Below, piece by piece: positions 53,340 through 64,000 of a DNA stretch of 64,000 nt. Under the pieces are notes generated by a model. The model saw nothing but the letters and a program-made list of their open reading frames with translations, was not told the DNA's origin and did no database searches. The stretch spans positions 24,182,591 through 24,246,590 of the forward strand of contig CM033393.1 of the NCBI GenBank assembly GCA_019426215.1, written 5' to 3'. Position 1 is the stretch's first letter. Each line of letters opens with the position of its first letter. This DNA is from Buddleja alternifolia. Its lineage: Eukaryota > Streptophyta > Magnoliopsida > Lamiales > Scrophulariaceae. The translations under genes were made by a program, and so were the position numbers.

Positions 53340-54527
53340 TGTTAGGATTATGCCCTCTATGCCAATGAGGAATTAGATTGTTTAGGGCATTTTAGCTTTA
53401 TGTTGTACAAACTATCTTTTAATAATAAAAGGCATTTGTTTTGTTCATATCAATCTTAATGGCATTAACAAAACATTGAACAAATAAGACACCGAGTAAT
53501 CAAGAGGGAGCTTCTACTCCTCATGGTTTGAGGAGATTGACACTATAAGTGTCGGTTCCTTAATTACTTAAATAAGAGTTTGCAAGTCGAAGAGTCTTAA
53601 TTGAGCATTATGACCATATGACGCAAGCTTTGACAAGGAGTGTCAGTCGGTCACTATGGAATAGTGGAAGCTTGTGTCATAAATATATCAATGGAATTAA
53701 GACGAGACTGGCTAGGTTCGTATTGATCAATTAGATTTGATCTCAATTGAGTTTCGGTGTGAGTCCACGAGATTGGCTAGGTGACACTCACATTCTTGAC
53801 TTCCTCCCAATGACAATTGAGACGAACCTCGAGAGTCAGACTTTAAAGAATTGAGCGAAGAAATTCTTTCGCTGTCACAATATATATTTGTCATTTGATG
53901 GACAAATTCATTTATTTGTTAATTAGATTAATGGAAATAAATTAATAATAAATAATTAGATGTATTTATTATAATCGTCATATCCTAAATTAATTATTGG
54001 ATTATTTAATTTAGATGATTATTAATTAATATCATATTTTAAGTAGATTAAAATATGTTGGACTTAATTAATAATTGGACTAAGTTAAAAGTCAACTTAG
54101 CCCATATAGGATGAAGTAGGCGTGTATTTGATGGAGTTGGTGGGCTCAATGAATTAATTAATTCCAAACTCATCATTCCTTATAAATACATAATACCTAG
54201 TTGAAAAACTTAAAACTCTCTCATAAAGTGACTTGACAGCAAAGAGAAGAGAAAAATTATCTCTCTTCCCCTTAATAGCCGCTGGCCTCCATAAGCCTAA
54301 GGTGGTGGATTTTTTCTTCAAGCCTCTTCCGGCGTGATACGTAGAGACAGGAGTTTTGAATTACTGCTATCCGATAGATCAAGGATTTCGAATTCTTCAA
54401 AAATGTTGGTAAATCGATGAAATTTGATTTCATCCTTTTATTTTATAAAATCATTAAAACTTAAAAGTGTCTATTTGTGAATCCAGATATTTTTTTTTTC
54501 GCTACGGATGAACCAGGATTCACAATA
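53340..54527 (+). repeat. 5' LTR of the truncated copia
   Basis: It is colinear with the LTR at 58587-61906 apart from one internal deletion. Shared blocks include 'atgccaatgaggaattaga' and 'tgacaaggagtgtcagtcgg'. Confidence 0.85.
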
Positions 54528-54528
54528 G

Positions 54529-54541
54529 TGGTATCAGAGCC
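54529..54541 (+). other. Primer-binding site of the truncated copia
   Basis: TGGTATCAGAGCC is complementary to initiator Met-tRNA. Confidence 0.93.
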
Positions 54542-55882
54542 AACTCTATGGTTTTTAATAATTTTTTGATATGAATATGTTGGAAATTTATGTTTGTGAT
54601 TAACTCTTTATGAAAAATATTGTTAGATTATATTCTTCATGTATAGATTTAATTTTTTGAAAGTTAAATCCATTTTGTTAGACAATTACGTGCTTTATGT
54701 TTTTGTATGTAAATCAGTTTTTTATATTGGATATGAATTAATGCATGAACAGGAATATGTGGTCTGAAAAGTTGCTGAAATTCGACTAAAAAGTCAAGAC
54801 GGCGTCGCCTAATGGGCGATGCGTGCTTCGGCGCGCGCTGCGCAACCTGCTGGGCCCTATTGGTCCTTACAGCAGCTCTCCTAGCGGACTACTGCTTGTG
54901 TGAGCCGATCACACGTTGTTGAGCAGCCCACATAATTTTTTTTTTTTAAAACAAACCGAGCTTGACCCGGGGGTCAGCCCACGGATAGACTCATGAGTCA
55001 ACCCAATTTTTAAAAATTAAATAAAATATTTATTTTAAAATAGTTTTAAAATTAATTAAAGGATTAAATTATTTTTTAAAATTAATTTTATTCTTAATTT
55101 TGAATTAGATTTGAAATTGAAATTAATCCTAGACAAAGGAATTTATTTTGAATTAATTCTTTGTGGAATCAATTGGAAATTAATTTTTTGAAATTAAATT
55201 GAATTTTTTGTCAAATAGGATTAAAGTTGAATTAATTGATAAGTAAATTTAAATTAATTATATTATTTTTCAAACCACACTTAATTAAAATTATATTTTA
55301 ATTTAATATTTTTGAAAGGACTCCAACATATTAGTTATCATTTATTATGCTTGTTTATTATGGGATTACTTCCATGGACTAGGTTTATCTTCGGGTTTTG
55401 TTTTCTGGGTTGTATTGATTTTTTAGTACCCCTAGTTTGTATTTTAAATTTTCCGTATGTATGTAATTAGAATAGGACCTTTTGAAAGAGGATCTGCTTG
55501 GAGCTGGAAGACCTAAAGTTAAACATAGGTTAGATCTTATAGGTCCCCTAACTCGCTATTCAGCCACTGGCTTGACTCAATCTAAATAAGTCCATGGAAA
55601 GCATGTGTGATAGAATTGCTCGACGTTTTCTATTTTATAATCTACGGATGCGCGCTATAAATGGATAATGTGCAAAGTGAGACCAAATAAATGCAAAATT
55701 CTTCCATTGGAATAATACTGAATTTAGAATAAAAGGGAATTGGATTCCTCGCTCTCCATCGAACTTAGGAGAAATTTAATGTCTAAATGCATAATTTCTT
55801 CCAAGTAAGTGAGGGTTATACATCGTGACATTTATTTAAATTTTCTAAGTGCATTTGATGTCATCAATCAAAGAAAAATGAA
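54542..55882 (+). other. Leader of the truncated copia
   Basis: A non-coding leader with a GC-rich island at 54795-54930 and AT-rich sequence after it. It ends at the junction with the MULE inverted end. Confidence 0.65.
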
Positions 55883-55894
55883 GAGCAGCGGGTT

Positions 55895-56158
55895 TCAATG
55901 GTTTTACCATTTCGCTCTCGGGCAGAGCGGAATGGGCATTTTTATTTTAAAAAACAAAAACAAAAAAACAAAATTGCGTTCCGCTCTACCCCAGAGCGGA
56001 ATGCAATTAATATTAAAAAAGAATTATTGATTCCGCTCTCGATTATACCAAAACCAGTCAGATTCCACTATATCCAAGAGCGGATTGTGCTAATTTTTAA
56101 AAGGTAATAAAATTTGTATTAATTTAATAATTATTATTTATTTAATTTTCCCGCCTCT
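55895..56158 (-). repeat. Right long terminal inverted repeat of MULE-like element
   Basis: Reverse complement of 52210-52471. It contains four AGAGCGG-type words. Confidence 0.75.
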
Positions 56159-56820
56159 AGCCATGTATTACTTCAATCATGGGGTTCATGGTGGAGTTTT
56201 GCCTTCTTTTTTTAATTTAAAATTAAATTGTCAGTTGCGATTTTTTGGTAAAGAATTTTGAATTGCTAATTTGAAATAAAAATTATATGTGCAGTTTTGG
56301 CGGTTTGTGGTTTTTAACTAAAAAAAAAATGAATCAAACAAAAGTAAAAAAACAAACATATTTCTGAATATTAGCAAAAAAGTAGTAATATTTTTAAAAT
56401 TGTTTAACTAAACGTGACAATCTATTTCATATAGATAAAGGTTGGCACAAAAGCGCTAATCCAAACAAACTATATTACATAATCAAAAAATTCATAAAAA
56501 TATTAAAAATATTGGACAAAGTTACTAATATGAAAAAACTAAAATAATAGATAGATATACACATATAATAATGACGGTTCAGTTTGGTGCGGTTTGGAAA
56601 AACTGCCACCAAACTGATTTGTTGGTTTGCTTTCTTTTAAAAAACTAAATCACGATTAGCATAAAAATTTGACAGAACCGTTTGCTGCAGTTCAATTCGA
56701 ACGGTTCGAGCAATTTTACAAACTTATTGCTCAACCCTGAATTCAACATGTAGTATTACAAGTAGTTGGACAATGAGCACCTATAATTCTTTCTTTTAAA
56801 CTCCCTTGGCTTCACTAAAC
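56159..56820. other. AT-rich region, possible hAT remnant
   Basis: No gene. Words such as gcggtttg and ggttcgag recur near 56300 and 56580-56710, and the right side ends 'attgctcaaccctga', which resembles a hAT terminus. I could not find a matching left end. Confidence 0.35.
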
Positions 56821-58060
56821 ATGGAGTCCGTGAGTTAGAGACAACCATTAAGGAACTCCGAGATGGCCTTATTACCTCGGAGACGTGGCTAACTGAACAC
56901 GCAACACGTGATGAGCTCAAGGAGTTCTAATCGAGTGAGGAGTTAGTTTGGAAATAGAGAAGTAGGGCCCTTTGGATGAGGGAGGGTGATAGGAATACTA
57001 GTTTTTTCCATGCTTGTGCTACTGATTGTAGTCACCAAAATTCTATAAACCGTCTGAGAAATGAGGGTGGGAACTAGGTAGACAAAGAAGAGGATGTTTT
57101 GATAATATTTTTACCTCTGTTAACCCATTAGTGCAGGATCTTGATATTGATACAGTTCTTGAGGTGATCAAACCCCAGGTCATAGATGATATAAGCCGAG
57201 CTTTGTGCTGCCAATATTCTACAGATGAGTTACAACGTTTCCTTTTTTAGATGCACCCCCTTAAATCCCAGATCCGGAAGGTAGATCATTTCCTTAAAAA
57301 GAAAGACTGGGGTTCAGTTGGCCATGTTGATCTGAAACTCGATATGAGCAAGGCATCGACAGAGTAGAATGGGTCTTTTTGGAAAAGGCGTTGGTGAGGT
57401 TAGGTTTTCATCGTGAGGTAGTGGTTTTAATTATGCAATGTGTTGAATCTGTTACCTACTCATTCATGCTGATGGGCTATCAATTTTGTTATCTGCATCC
57501 TAAAAGGGGAATTCGTCATGGCGACCCCCTATCACCGTATCTTTTTCTGATGTGTGCAGAGAGGTCTTTAGTAGCCTTATTCAGGCGTAGGAGGGGAGTA
57601 GGCTACTTAGAGGGGTGCGGGTTAGCCAGGAAACCCCGAATGTTTCACATTTACCTTTTGTAGACAAATAGACGATACACTTATATTCGCCTAAGCAGAG
57701 GAGGCGGTGACACACTGCATATAGGAGGTTCTGCGAAAATATGCTCTTGCTTCAGGATAGGAGAAAATTTTTGATAAATCCACTATGGTCTTTAGTAGAA
57801 ATACCCCGCTCAGATTTGACCAATTTTGTTAGATATATTATGGGTTCGGATTGTTGACAAACATGATAAATACTTGGGTCTACCGTCAGTGGTGGCGATC
57901 AGTGATAAAGTTAATGAGAGAATACAAGGGTGGGGTTCAAAATTTTTGTCTCAAGGCAGGAAGGAGATTCTTTTGAAAGCATTCATCCAGTCAATATCAA
58001 CGTACACGATGAGTTGTTTCAGATTGCTAGATTACTTGTTTCAAGAATAAGAAAAGTTGT
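56821..58060 (+). pseudogene. L1-type LINE ORF2 (reverse transcriptase) remnant
   Basis: Conserved plant L1 blocks appear in order but in shifting frames: 'ALWMREGDRNTSFFHA' near 56960, 'RVEWVFLEKALVRLGF' near 57360, then 'RGIRHGDPLSPYLFLMCAE' (57510-57570), the RT block with Asp-Pro-Leu-Ser. A damaged 'DDTLIFA' follows near 57675, and 'DKYLGLP' with 'IQGWGSKFLSQGRKEILLK' near 57855-57980. The catalytic [Y/F]ADD is disrupted. Endonuclease and ORF1 are absent, and an internal deletion removed the region before 57290. It is long dead. Confidence 0.88.
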
Positions 58061-58586
58061 TTTACCTCTTAGCTTTTCATTGATGTACCAAGTGTGTAGT
58101 TTGAACATCGGTAGAGAAATCTACTCCATAAACTCTAGCATTGCATCTTTATGCTTGATTCACCTTCGATCCTTCATCTTTTGCTCAAATTATATCGTCA
58201 TCCTAAAAATCATGAAAAGAGGGAATCAAGGTATCATATGGTATACAAATATCGAAGAAACCACCAAAGAAAAGGTGAGAAAAATGGTGAAAAATAGTGC
58301 AAAATATGTATGTGTCACGGATCTTGCATTTCATTCGCCAACCGCCTGGCCAGAATTGATGGCGTTTCAGGTGAGTCCTTATGCACCCCTGTGTAGAGCA
58401 ACATCTTCTTTTATCCCACATCCTTTAATGCTTCTTGTATTTCAGTCATATCTTGCCCTGTCATCAAATTTGTTAAGAAAAGTTTGCAAAAAATGACTAA
58501 AATTTACTTCACACCTTTAATTCAATTTCTCTTAGACGACGCCGATTGATGTGTGTCCAATTCACTCTAATGATTTTATAGAATAG
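58061..58586. other. Unassigned sequence between the LINE and an LTR
   Basis: A plus-strand frame to 58496 is open but shows no motif I know. It may be LINE 3' sequence or unrelated DNA. There is no poly-A tail to mark the LINE end. Confidence 0.4.
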
Positions 58587-61500
58587 ATGCCAATGAGGAA
58601 TTAGATTGTATAGGGCTATTTATGTTATTTTGTACAACCATATTATTTGGAATAAAAGGCATTTTCATTTTGTTCATATGAATCTTAATTGACATTGATA
58701 AGTATTGAACAAATAGTCCAATATAATCTGGAGAAACCTTCTACTCCTTGGGAATGATGAGAGGGACACTAGAAGTGTTAGATTACATAAAATGAGTTCA
58801 TAGGTCAAAGAGTCTTAATTGGGCATTAAGACTGAACTTGTATGATATAAACTTTGATAAGGAGTGTCAGTCGGTCACTACGCAGTAGTAAGGATCACTA
58901 TGCAATGGTGGGAGCTCATAACATAGATATATCTGTTGGGAATGTGCCCTCGATGCCAACGAGGAGTTAGAATACAAGACACAAGTTTATATTGTGCAAC
59001 CTCTAATTAATATAAAAGCAACAATATGTTGTTCGTATAATTCTTGATGGCATCTATAAAGTTTTAAATGAACAACTAGTCCATGTGTGTCAAGGCAAAC
59101 CTTCGCATTCCTTAAGGATATGGGCACTGGAAGGGTTTGGTACTTGATCACTTAAATAATTCGCAAGTCACAAAATTTCAATTGGGCATTGAGATTCGTA
59201 TAGACTTGTATGACACATACTCTGACAAAGGAGTGCCAGTCGAACACTATGGGATAGTGGGAGTTTGTGTCATAGATACATTGATGGGATTAGTGTATTT
59301 GAACACGGCTCGTAGTAATCCGATCACATAAGCTTTTACTCAGTGACTGTCAATGATTGGATTACTGATTATGAAGGTATGCGTGAGCCGTAGACCTGAG
59401 GAGTTACGGTCACAGTGTACTTGTGACGTTGGATTCTGTCACTAGAGTAGTTAGACCCAATTCACCCGTTGGTGAGGCCAACCTCGAAATGTGTTCCAAT
59501 GGGCAAGTAGCATGTGAGGTGATTACCAAGATGGAATTCACTGTCTCGAAAGTAAATGAGAAGTATCCTATGCGGTCATAGGTAAATGAGATTGAAAGTC
59601 TCTGCCCAGAGCTAATGAACTAACTCGTGTTTAGTGATCTCATATTACTATGATTCTTAAGCATAGCATCGAGTCCTGTGAGTTTAACATATTCCATGAC
59701 TCTCACTCGATCGGGATACGTCAGTGAAGGGTTTATGCTTATACGGTATAATAATTTAGAGGTTCGTAATGATATAATCATTTCGTACTCAGTTGGGCTA
59801 TGATATGGGGCCACGATGCTGGCTAGGTGTCACCCACATCCTTTGGTATCCTCTCATTGCCAATTGAGATGAACCTAGAGAGTCGTGCTATAAAGGAATA
59901 GACGGGAAAATCAAGTCTTGTATTTGGAGGGTGTTCTGGTAATTTATCCTTGGGAAGGATAAATTAATTAATTGGACAAATTAATTTAATTAGTTGTTTA
60001 ATTTGATTAAACAATGGTAAATCAAATTAATTAGTTTGAATATGTAATTGACTAGGTTAATTAATTATTTAGACTAGAATAATAATTAATTATTTGATTA
60101 ATTAATTAATATTGATTTAATCAATATATATTTAATTGGATTATATATTTATTGATTAAATTAATTGGACTAAGTTGATTGGGTCAACATAGCCCAATTG
60201 ATTGTCCAATGGCCCATATGGGCGTATGTGTGTGATTCGGTGGGCTTAAGTTGGAGGATTTATTTAATCCTCCAACATAAGCCAGATGACACAGTTACAA
60301 CAATTCACATAACGTGAAATCCTCCACCAGAAATACAAGAAAGAAATTAATTTTCTTCCAACTCAATCTCACCTAGCCGCCACGGAGATTTCCCGGAGTC
60401 TGTTCCTGCGTGATGATCTAGAGATGGTACAATTGAACCGTTGGAAAAGATTGAAGATTCGCCAGGATTAAAGTTGAATACGCGAAAAGGTAAGTTTTTC
60501 GTATTCATCTTTTTCATGATTAAAATCGACGAAAGTCACGAATTGATCTTGGTTTGGGAATTCGGATCTGTTTTCCGTTTCCGCTGCGCATGCCCTATAG
60601 GATTCCCAACAATATCAATGGGATTGATATATTCGAACATGGCTTGCTGCAATCCTGCCACATGGGTATCTACTCGGTGACTGTCAATGGTAGGATTACT
60701 GGTCATGATAATATGCGTGATCCTTAGACTTGAGGAATCACGAACAATGTACTTGTGACACTAAACTTGATATTAGAATAGTTAGATCCAATTCGCCCGT
60801 TGGTGGGGTCGACCTCGAAGTGCAATATTAGTGGGCAAGTAGCAGTTGTTCGGTGATTACCAAGATGTAATTCACCGTCTCGAGTAGTAAATGAGTTTAT
60901 GTCCTATGAGACCATGAGTATATGAAATGACAAGTCTTTGTCAAAACATATAGACTATCTCATGTGGAACATGGAGGGTAGTTTGGTAATTTCAAAGTAC
61001 TATAGTTTAACGTCGAGTCCTGTGAGTTCAACTTTCCTTAACTCTCACTCGATTGGATATAACAGTGAAGGGCTTATACTCATATAGTATTCATGACTGA
61101 AAAGGTTCGTAATGATCTTGTCATTTCGTTCTCAATTGGGTTTCGATGTGGGTCCACGGGATTGGCTAGGTGACACCCATATCTTTGGTTTCCTTCCATT
61201 GTCAATTGAGACAAACCTAGAGAGTCGCACTTTCAAGGATGAAAGAAGGAAAAACTTCAGTTATTTTCTGAAAGAATGTTTTGGTAATTCATTATTTGAT
61301 AAACGAATTACATCTAAAAGGTTAATTTATTAATTGGATTAATTATGTAGAATTAATTTTATTTAATTAATTAGATTAATTAAATTAAATTAATATATAA
61401 AAAATTAATTGGATTTAATTATTTGATTGTCTAATTGGTAAATAATTAATTATTTGATTATTTAATTAATTATTTAGTTGGGCTAGGTGATTAATTAAAC

Positions 61501-61906
61501 ATTGGACTAAGGTGAAAGTCAGCTAGCCCAATTATAGAGCCCATAGGCGTGTGTGAATGATGGGCTTGGGATTCTATAAAATCCCTAAACTCATCTTAAA
61601 CAATCACTCTCTGAAGAACCCTGTAGAAAACATACGTGAAAATCTATCCCTTTCTACTCTGACTAGCTGTCGTTCTTCAATGAAGAAAAAGAGGAGGAGT
61701 TTTTCCAATCTTTCATCCGCGTGATATTTAGAGGCAAGAGTTGTTACTGAAAATAGATCAAAAAATTCCACCAAAAAAGAACGGTAAATAGTTTTTGCGT
61801 TTTCTTCTTTGTTTACATCCAAAACTCATAGATCCTCGAAGTGGTCCATGGATTGGGATTCGTCTCTGTTTTATTTTTGCTGCGCATGGTGCGATGAATC
61901 CCAAAA
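58587..61906 (+). repeat. 5'-truncated copia LTR split by a solo LTR (LTR-E)
   Basis: Pieces 58587-58928 and 60617-61906 are colinear with the LTR at 53340-54527. The first bases (TGTTAGGATTATGCCCTCT) are missing. The end reads gaatcccaaaa, a decayed form of gattcccaaca. No PBS follows, so it is a 3' or solo LTR. Confidence 0.8.
58934..60611 (+). repeat. Complete solo copia LTR, TSD ATATC
   Basis: It begins TGTTGGGAATG and ends GATTCCCAACA (11-bp inverted ends). The exact 5-bp duplication ATATC is at 58929-58933 and 60612-60616. There is no internal region, so it is a solo LTR formed by recombination between two LTRs. It is the best complete reference for LTR-C at 3644-5899. Confidence 0.93.
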
Positions 61907-64000
61907 ATATGATGTAATTAGTATTCTAATGCATAAAAAACAAATAATAAAGAGACTAATTGTTAGGAAATTAATGTTGGAGTTTTGTTCATCATTCAAA
62001 GCAAGTATTTATACAAGTCTGATGATTATGTATTTATATAGCAGTCAGAATCAGATTAATGCCAGCTTCCTTTCATAATTACATATAGTCATTGCAGCTA
62101 TTCAGAAGGGTAATCTCTTCAATCAAGCTGGATCCATGTAAATCGGCCTGACCAGCCAGAGATCTTGGGCTAGATTTCCTCAGTTTGCTATGAAAAGTTT
62201 TCTAATCAATTGGTTCTTGTCTTCAATCTAACTCTTTATAGATTTAGTCTTCCTTTGCAGGTGTGGATTAGGCATATTTACGTGGGTCTTGATCCAGCTA
62301 ATAGGGCTCTTAGCCCATTAATTCTTGGACTTGTCAGCTTGGTCAAATAGTTAATTTCCACTCAAATCAATATATGTAATCACACTTTAGACTAATTACT
62401 AAACCAAAAATAATTAATTATTACAATACAAATTCAATGATAACAAGTTAGTGAATAGGGTTTTATTTGTGGCGTTCATATTTGCACTTAATTTATAGCT
62501 AACTTAAAATTCGTAATCTTTAAATTAAAAAAATATATATAAAAAAATGAGAGATATATTATAAATCAATTCATCTCACTATGATACTAAGCCCTTTTCA
62601 ATTAATTTAAAATACGTAAAAAAAAATGTAATTTATGAATTTAATTTATAGATGCCTGGCATTTTTTATTACAATAATTAGAGTTGTATAGTCTATAAAT
62701 AAAAAAGATCATGAACAAATTCACAGAAATCACCTATCACGTTTTTTATTTAGTTAATCATTATTCAACAATTGTACATTATATAGAATCTTATTTTCTT
62801 GATAAGTAATTTTTAGACAAAATGACTCCTATGGTCCCTCTGCTTTTTAGTTTGTCTCACTTTGGTCCTTTATTAAATAAAAATAGCACATTAGTCCCTC
62901 TTCTAGATAAAATGTGTCACTATGGTCCTTCCCAATCTTTTCTTTATTTCAAACTAACTTCATAATTTTAATCCTTCTCAAATTAGCCTATAAATACTTT
63001 TATAACCAAAATAATCCTGGTTTTCTGAAAGTTTAGCAAAAGGAGTTTTCCTATTGATTAGGCCCAACATGCTTCCGAAATAAAATTAACCTTACATAAA
63101 TTTATACCTTCTTTTGACCGCCTTATCGCCGGGTATGCCAAGTCCCCGGTTTTATAGACTATTCCAACCACATAACCGTAGCTGATGGTTCGTAGTTCTT
63201 GGCTCCTTCAGCGATACACAACACAACCCAATTTCGTTTCCTACCTTTGGGTGTAAAAGGTATATAAGTCTGTAAATTTAATAGGCATTTTGGACAACAA
63301 GTGGCTAAAGCCTTTTCTTTTATTGATGAAATACAAATTGAAATTACATAATATTATTCTACTCCGCTATTGGAGGAGAAACTCTTAGCCTCTCATGAGA
63401 GGACTACTATTGGGGAAATCCCCATACACTCGTTTAAGTAAAACTTAAAACTTAAAGAAGAAAGATTACAATTTTTCTATGAATAATTGTTTATGAAAGA
63501 GTTGGAGGAAATTTCTGATGATCTCCATCTGCTTCCATCTTCTCTTCTTATAGACCTTGGTTTCGGATTTCAAAGTCGGATTCCAAGACCTCTTTAATCT
63601 TTAGACGTCATTGTATACGTCTATCTTTAATAATGTGCGTGGGTCCCTGTGTTTGCCACTTTGTCTGTCACGCCTGTTTGCTTTTACAGCTGTTTGCTTT
63701 TACAGCTGTTTTCCACTTAATCAATCACATGATTGATTCCTTTACTTATTGCGCCTGACTATTCAGGCCTTTGTCGTTTACATAATTTTACCGGGGTTTG
63801 GGGAAACCCTTGGGTTAAACTTTCCTTTAACCCTTATCCTTGTCGGATTCGGGTTTTGTCTTAGTAACCCGTATTCTTGTACCGAATAGGGGTTTCTCTT
63901 GAAATTTGAACATTCCCTGTTGTGCCATAGATCAACATGCATCATGTTGCAGGCCTTCTTCCTGGTTGCCTCAGTTGCTGGTAACTTGTTTTCCCAGATT
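61907..64000. other. AT-rich flank without a recognisable gene
   Basis: No coding frame with family resemblance. At about 62820-62940 the words 'atggtccctctgct', 'tttggtcctttatt' and 'atggtccttccc' alternate, suggesting an old MITE whose ends I cannot define. From 63280 to 64000 the composition changes to a less AT-rich sequence of unknown origin. Confidence 0.5.
63674..63705. repeat. Perfect tandem duplication of 16 bp
   Basis: The unit ctgtttgcttttacag occurs twice without a spacer, followed by a partial third copy (ctgtttt). Confidence 0.95.

Larger units (their letters stand above)
53340..55882 (+). mobile_element. Truncated copia element: 5' LTR, PBS and leader only
   Basis: The LTR starts TGTTAGGATTATGCCC and ends at 54527 (cacaata, a decayed CA end), followed by the PBS at 54529. 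The leader runs to about 55882, related in its last 170 bases to 31100-31260. There MULE inverted-repeat sequence begins abruptly. Gag and pol are absent. Compared with the related LTR at 58587-61906, this LTR lacks about 480 bp in its middle (junction near 53705). The element interrupts the MULE transposase exon. Confidence 0.8.
52210..56158. mobile_element. MULE-like element with long inverted ends, interrupted by copia
   Basis: 52210-52471 and the reverse complement of 55895-56158 are clearly the same sequence (about 260 bp each, with small indels and a TA expansion at 52358-52390). Both contain several ATTCCGCTCT/AGAGCGGAAT words. Between them lie a transposase-like exon (53183-53339) and a truncated copia (53340-55882). 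Long inverted ends with an internal transposase gene suggest a Mutator-like element. I could not find a convincing 9-bp duplication, so the outer edges are approximate. Confidence 0.6.

Noticed and set aside
57930..58496. 188-codon plus-strand frame as a host gene
   Set aside because: Its first third overlaps the LINE in another register and the rest has no motif. It is probably open by chance.
63280..64000. Possible endogenous pararetrovirus or gypsy LTR fragment
   Set aside because: The composition is suggestive, but no PBS, inverted end, polypurine tract or coding motif supports a class.
1..64000. tRNA or rRNA genes
   Set aside because: The only tRNA-like sequences I found are 12-14 bp primer-binding sites complementary to initiator Met-tRNA. 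No cloverleaf with A and B boxes was recognised.

Overview
The window is a stretch of eudicot-type plant nuclear genome. The evidence is AT-rich intergenic DNA, GT-AG introns, Ty1-copia retrotransposons primed by initiator Met-tRNA, a degraded L1-type LINE, MULE, hAT and Harbinger DNA transposons, and two host genes with clear plant relatives (a Pin1-type parvulin and a CCCH zinc-finger protein). Nothing fixes the species; an asterid would fit but is a guess.

Layout. (1) 1-5899: three truncated copia LTRs joined end to end (1-1128 with its PBS and leader; 1452-3643 in reverse; 3644-5899). The last carries a Harbinger-type MITE (3923-5779, TSD TAA), which itself holds two hAT MITEs (4318-4716 and 4795-5440, the latter with TSD GGAGGAAT). 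(2) 5900-39560: the carcass of one minus-strand copia element. Its 5' LTR is 37806-39560, its PBS is 37792-37804, its leader is 37791 down to 13911, its gag starts at 13910, and its integrase is split over 13256-12806, 12046-12031 and 6063-5900. Four younger insertions cut it: a 6-kb non-coding LTR element (6064-12030), a hAT MITE (12047-12805), a 14-kb SIRE-like copia (14269-28238, TSD CGACC) and an 8-kb copia (28288-36331, TSD ACAAC). The last two lie only 44 bp apart in the original leader. (3) 39600-41440: the 3' end of a MULE transposase gene and a broken GRF zinc-finger gene, facing each other. (4) 41924-52000: the genic island. PIN1 (two exons, + strand) and a CCCH zinc-finger gene (three coding exons, - strand, with a probable 5' UTR exon near 51.75-52 kb and a 4.9-kb first intron) are tail to tail. 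(5) 52210-56158: a MULE with long inverted ends, interrupted by a truncated copia (53340-55882). (6) 56821-61906: a dead LINE, then a 5'-truncated copia LTR split by a complete solo LTR (58934-60611, TSD ATATC). (7) 61907-64000: AT-rich DNA with no recognisable gene.

The most notable object is the SIRE-like element. Its LTRs are about 1.55 kb and differ at roughly 50 positions by eye count (about 3 percent). Downstream of pol it carries a further reading frame of about 1,470 codons with three point stops and no envelope hallmark beyond a C-terminal coiled-coil-like stretch. The whole element, LTRs included, is strewn with the word GCGTC on one strand. Most in-frame stops in its genes look like G:C to A:T changes, so the copy is dead but young.

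The two host genes are probably the only functional protein-coding genes here. Everything else is transposon sequence at several stages of decay, and most boundaries can be read from target-site duplications, primer-binding sites or interrupted reading frames.
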